Shown piece by piece: positions 61,439-64,000 of a DNA stretch of 64,000 nt. The translations under genes and the position numbers were made by a program. The notes beneath the pieces were generated by a model. The model saw only the letters and a list, made by a program, of their open reading frames with translations. It was not told the DNA's origin and ran no database searches. The DNA is taken from contig NZ_AUIV01000001.1 in NCBI RefSeq assembly GCF_000423885.1, positions 124,001 through 188,000 of the forward strand, read 5' to 3'. The stretch comes from Thermomonas fusca DSM 15424 (GTDB lineage Bacteria > Pseudomonadota > Gammaproteobacteria > Xanthomonadales > Xanthomonadaceae). Numbering within the stretch: the first letter of the stretch is position 1; every line of letters begins with the position of its first letter.

Positions 61439-62083
61439 ATGAACGCCCCCGCCTTCGACCACAACCTGTACGCCGGCTGCGCCGCCCAGATCATCAGCCA
61501 TACCCGCGAGCTGGCCGCCAAGGGCTGGACCCCGGCCACCGCCGGAAATTTCTCCATCCGCATGGACGCCGAGCACGCGGCCATCACCATTTCCGGCAAG
61601 GACAAGGGCCGCCTGACCGAAGCCGACATCATGGTGGTCAACATGGCCAACGACCCGGTGGCCACCCACCACCGGCCGTCCGCGGAAGCCGCCCTGCACA
61701 CCCACCTGTACCGCCGCTTCCCGGACGTGGGCGCGGTGCTGCACACCCACTCGCCCACCCAGACCATCGCCGGCCTGCTGCACGCCGACGAAGGCCGCGT
61801 GCGCCTGCGCGGCTACGAACTGTTCAAGGCCCTGCGCGGCCACACCACCCACGAAGCCGAGCTCGACCTGCCGGTGGTGCCGAACTCGCAGGACATGGGC
61901 CAGCTGATCGCCAGCGTCGATGCGGTGCTGACCCAGCCCAACACCTGGGGCTACCTGATCGCCGGCCACGGCCTGTACGCCTGGGGCCGCGACATCAGCG
62001 AGGCACGCCGCCACCTGGACGCATTCGAATTCCTGCTCGGCTGCGAGCTGGAAATGCGCCGCCTGCGCGGCGCGGGAGCCTGA
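61439..62083 (+). CDS. mtnB: Methylthioribulose-1-phosphate dehydratase
   Basis: A 214-residue class II aldolase-fold enzyme. KGWTPATAGNFSIRMDAEHA and SGKDKGRLTEADIMVV bind the phosphate, HTHLYRRFPDVGAVLHTHSP carries zinc histidines, and LIAGHGLYAWGRDISEARRH ends the site. It dehydrates methylthioribulose-1-phosphate to the diketone intermediate in methionine salvage. It starts a mtnB-mtnD-mtnC string, 1 bp before mtnD. Confidence 0.93.
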   Translation: MNAPAFDHNLYAGCAAQIISHTRELAAKGWTPATAGNFSIRMDAEHAAITISGKDKGRLTEADIMVVNMANDPVATHHRPSAEAALHTHLYRRFPDVGAVLHTHSPTQTIAGLLHADEGRVRLRGYELFKALRGHTTHEAELDLPVVPNSQDMGQLIASVDAVLTQPNTWGYLIAGHGLYAWGRDISEARRHLDAFEFLLGCELEMRRLRGAGA

Positions 62084-62084
62084 C

Positions 62085-62642
62085 ATGAGCCGTTTGCGCA
62101 TGTTCGACCACGACGCCCCGCAGGCGCCGCTGCTGGCCACCCATGGACATGCCGACATCGCCGCCGAATTGGCGAAGATCGGCGTTGCCTTCGAACAGTG
62201 GCAGGCCACGCAGCCGGTGCAGCCGGGCGACGCGCCGGAAACGATCATGGCCGCGTACCGGGCCGACATCGACCGGCTGGTGGCCGAACGCGGCTTCCGC
62301 AGCGTCGACGTGGTCAGCATCGCGCCGGACAACCCCAACCGCGAGGCGATGCGTGCCAAGTTCCTCGACGAGCACGCGCACAAGGAGGACGAAGTGCGTT
62401 TCTTCGTCGCCGGCAGCGGGCTGTTCTCGCTGCATGTCGGCGAGAAGGTGTACGAAGTGCTGTGCGAGGCCGGCGACCTGATCTCGGTGCCGGACGGCGC
62501 CACCCACTGGTTCGACATGGGGCCCGAGCCCAGCTTCGTCGCCATCCGCTTCTTCACCGAGCCGGACGGCTGGGTGGGCCATTTCACCGGCAGCGACATC
62601 GCGCAGCGGTTCCCGCGCCTTGAAGCGGGATCGGCGCTTTGA
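62085..62642 (+). CDS. mtnD: Acireductone dioxygenase
   Basis: A 185-residue cupin. Metal ligands are in DEHAHKEDEVRFFVAG (near 97-112) and the second His in ATHWFDMGPEP (near 140). With Fe2+ it gives 2-keto-4-methylthiobutyrate and formate, which leads to methionine; with Ni2+ it can make CO in an off-pathway reaction. It lies in the mtnB-mtnD-mtnC order; its stop overlaps mtnC as TTGA. Confidence 0.94.
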   Translation: MSRLRMFDHDAPQAPLLATHGHADIAAELAKIGVAFEQWQATQPVQPGDAPETIMAAYRADIDRLVAERGFRSVDVVSIAPDNPNREAMRAKFLDEHAHKEDEVRFFVAGSGLFSLHVGEKVYEVLCEAGDLISVPDGATHWFDMGPEPSFVAIRFFTEPDGWVGHFTGSDIAQRFPRLEAGSAL

Positions 62643-63337
62643 CCACCATCCTCACCGACATCGAGGGCACCACGTCCTCGATTTCCTTCGTCAAGGACGT
62701 GCTGTTCCCCTATGCACGGGCCAGGCTGCCCGCCTTCGTCCGCGAACACGGGCAGCAACCGGAGGTGCGATGCTGGCTGGACGCGGTGGCGGTGGAAATT
62801 TCCGCCAGCGCCTGCCAGGACGCGGTGATCGTGGAAACCCTGCAGGGCTGGATCGACGAGGACCGCAAGCACACCGCGCTGAAGGCGCTGCAGGGCATGG
62901 TCTGGGAGGCCGGCTACAAGGACGGCGATTTCACCGCACCGCTGTACCCCGACGTCGCGCCGGCGCTGCGCGCCTGGCATGCGGCCGGGCACTCGCTGGC
63001 GGTGTATTCGTCCGGCTCGGTGGCGGCGCAGAAGCTGCTGTTCGCGCATACCGATGCCGGCGACCTGACCGCGCTGTTCTGCGGCTTCTTCGATACCGAA
63101 GTGGGCGGCAAGCGCGAAGCCGCAAGCTACCGCGTCATCGCCGGGCGGCTCGGAAACGCGCCGGGCGACATCCTGTTCCTGTCCGACGTGGTCGCCGAGC
63201 TCGACGCCGCGCGCGAGGCTGGGCTGCGCACCGTGCTGCTGGACCGTCGCGAGGACTACCCGCAGCCGCGCACCGGCGATGCCGCCAACGGGCACGCCCG
63301 AGCGGAATCGTTCGCCGACATCGACGCCGCTGCTTGA
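62639..63337 (+). CDS. mtnC: 2,3-diketo-5-methylthiopentyl-1-phosphate enolase-phosphatase
   Basis: A 232-residue HAD phosphatase. TDIEGTTSSISF (D7, E9) is the modified HAD motif I of MtnC, AVYSSGSVAAQKLL is motif II, and FLSDVVAELDAAREAGLRTV is the end. It enolises and dephosphorylates the MtnB product for MtnD. The start is a TTG at 62639 overlapping the mtnD stop, and its own stop overlaps the next gene, again at a TTG. Confidence 0.93.
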   Translation: MTTILTDIEGTTSSISFVKDVLFPYARARLPAFVREHGQQPEVRCWLDAVAVEISASACQDAVIVETLQGWIDEDRKHTALKALQGMVWEAGYKDGDFTAPLYPDVAPALRAWHAAGHSLAVYSSGSVAAQKLLFAHTDAGDLTALFCGFFDTEVGGKREAASYRVIAGRLGNAPGDILFLSDVVAELDAAREAGLRTVLLDRREDYPQPRTGDAANGHARAESFADIDAAA

Positions 63338-64000
63338 ACCCGCAGGCGCCCGATCGCCGCGCCACCGGCTGCGGATTGCTGGCGATCCTGCTGTGGGCAT
63401 CGCTGGCGCTGCTGACCACGCTGACCGCCGGGCTGCCGCCGTTCCAGGTGCTGGCCACCGGCTTCGGCGTTGCCGGCCTGCTGGGGCTTGCCCACGCTGC
63501 CACGCGCGGCAGGGCCGGCTGGCGCGCGCTGCGGCAGCCGCCGGCGGCACTGGCGCTGACCACCACCGCCCTGTTCGGCTACCACGCGCTTTATTTCATC
63601 GCGCTCAAGCGCGCGCCGGCGCTGGAAGCCAACCTGCTGAACTACCTGTGGCCGCTGCTGATCGTGCTGTTCGCGGGCTTCCTGCCCGGCGTGCGCGTGC
63701 GCGGCGGGCAGTGGCTCGGCACCCTGCTGGGGCTGGCGGCGGCGGTGGTGCTGGTCACCCGCGGCAGCAGCATCGACATCCGCGCCGATTACCTGCCCGG
63801 CTACGCCGCGGCACTGGGCGCTGCGGTCATCTGGGCGGCGTATTCGGTGCTCAACCGTCGCCACGCTGATGTCCCCAGCGTGGCCATCGCCCTGCCCTGC
63901 GTGCTGGTGGCCGTGCTTGGCGCGGCGGCGCACGCGGCATTCGAGACCACCGTCCAGCCCGAGCCGGGCCAGTGGCTGGCGCTGTTGGGCATGGGCGTCG
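63334..64000 (+). CDS. EamA/DMT-family exporter, N-terminal part (runs off right edge)
   Basis: About 222 residues are visible, starting at TTG 63334 (TTGA overlap with mtnC). Membrane helices are clear at about 12-30, 37-54, 71-90, 97-114, 121-137 and 150-172, with the EamA-typical FIALKRAPALEANLLNYLWP and ALGAAVIWAAYSVLNRR at the start of the second repeat. It resembles YddG-type aromatic amino-acid exporters. Cotranslation with mtnC suggests export of a methionine-related compound, but this is inference. Confidence 0.85.
   Translation, partial: MNPQAPDRRATGCGLLAILLWASLALLTTLTAGLPPFQVLATGFGVAGLLGLAHAATRGRAGWRALRQPPAALALTTTALFGYHALYFIALKRAPALEANLLNYLWPLLIVLFAGFLPGVRVRGGQWLGTLLGLAAAVVLVTRGSSIDIRADYLPGYAAALGAAVIWAAYSVLNRRHADVPSVAIALPCVLVAVLGAAAHAAFETTVQPEPGQWLALLGMGV

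Overview
The window is GC-rich (about two thirds G+C by eye), densely coded, Gram-negative DNA. Gene content points to Lysobacteraceae/Xanthomonadaceae (Lysobacter, Thermomonas or Pseudoxanthomonas-like): a TonB receptor of xanthomonad type, a methionine-salvage cluster mtnB-mtnD-mtnC, MTA/MTI phosphorylase beside hpt and nagZ, divergent serA and D-2-hydroxyglutarate dehydrogenase, EfpL, clpS-clpA, and many ATGA/GTGA/TTGA start-stop overlaps. The genus is an inference; no rRNA or tRNA gene was seen.

Layout. 1-10.7 kb: N-terminal part of a TonB receptor (runs off the left edge), a GntP-type permease, an orphan membrane protein, dinB, a lipase-like hydrolase, tex, a serine hydrolase and a small MscS channel. 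10.7-18 kb: a ribonucleotide reductase region. The anaerobic enzyme is in three overlapping genes (nrdD, a 66-residue gene carrying the glycyl-radical loop, nrdG). The aerobic class Ia genes nrdA-nrdB, followed by a thioesterase gene, lie behind a cobalamin riboswitch. 18-24.5 kb: a phosphopantetheinyl transferase, a small exported protein, clpA/clpS, and a NUDIX-mnmA-hflD operon. 24.6-30.2 kb: a lipoprotein subtilase autotransporter, a thiolase, two Ala-rich lipoproteins with clear terminators, and a cold-shock gene.

30.3-38 kb: a minus-strand chain rlmD, CYTH, nagZ, hpt, mtnP; then the methylcrotonyl-CoA carboxylase beta gene, a bactofilin pair and a third Ala-rich lipoprotein. 38-46.4 kb: feoA-feoB plus a small Cys-rich membrane protein behind a Fur-like box; leucine-degradation genes liuC-liuD-liuE; a GNAT; a short-chain dehydrogenase, a small membrane protein and efpL. 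46.4-53.2 kb: an accessory block with a ParDE-type toxin-antitoxin pair, then a mod-rhuM-res type III restriction-modification operon whose mod gene has a strikingly AT-richer central segment. 53.2-64 kb: a DUF4105/DUF2388 pair, D-2-hydroxyglutarate dehydrogenase and serA, a NUDIX gene, an amino-acid permease, a class II aldolase, a REP-like double hairpin, mtnB-mtnD-mtnC and the start of an EamA exporter.

Working together: the phosphorylase (mtnP) and hpt split methylthio-nucleosides and rescue the base, and mtnBDC carries the sugar half on towards methionine. liuB and liuCDE, separated by 4 kb holding the bactofilin pair, a lipoprotein and feo genes, convert methylcrotonyl-CoA to acetoacetate and acetyl-CoA. 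The riboswitch predicts that B12 turns class Ia ribonucleotide reductase off, so a B12-dependent nrdJ should exist elsewhere in the genome. The observations most worth follow-up are the split glycyl-radical ribonucleotide reductase, the riboswitch-nrdAB pairing, the mosaic mod gene with RhuM inside the restriction operon, and the Lys-terminated lipoprotein family.
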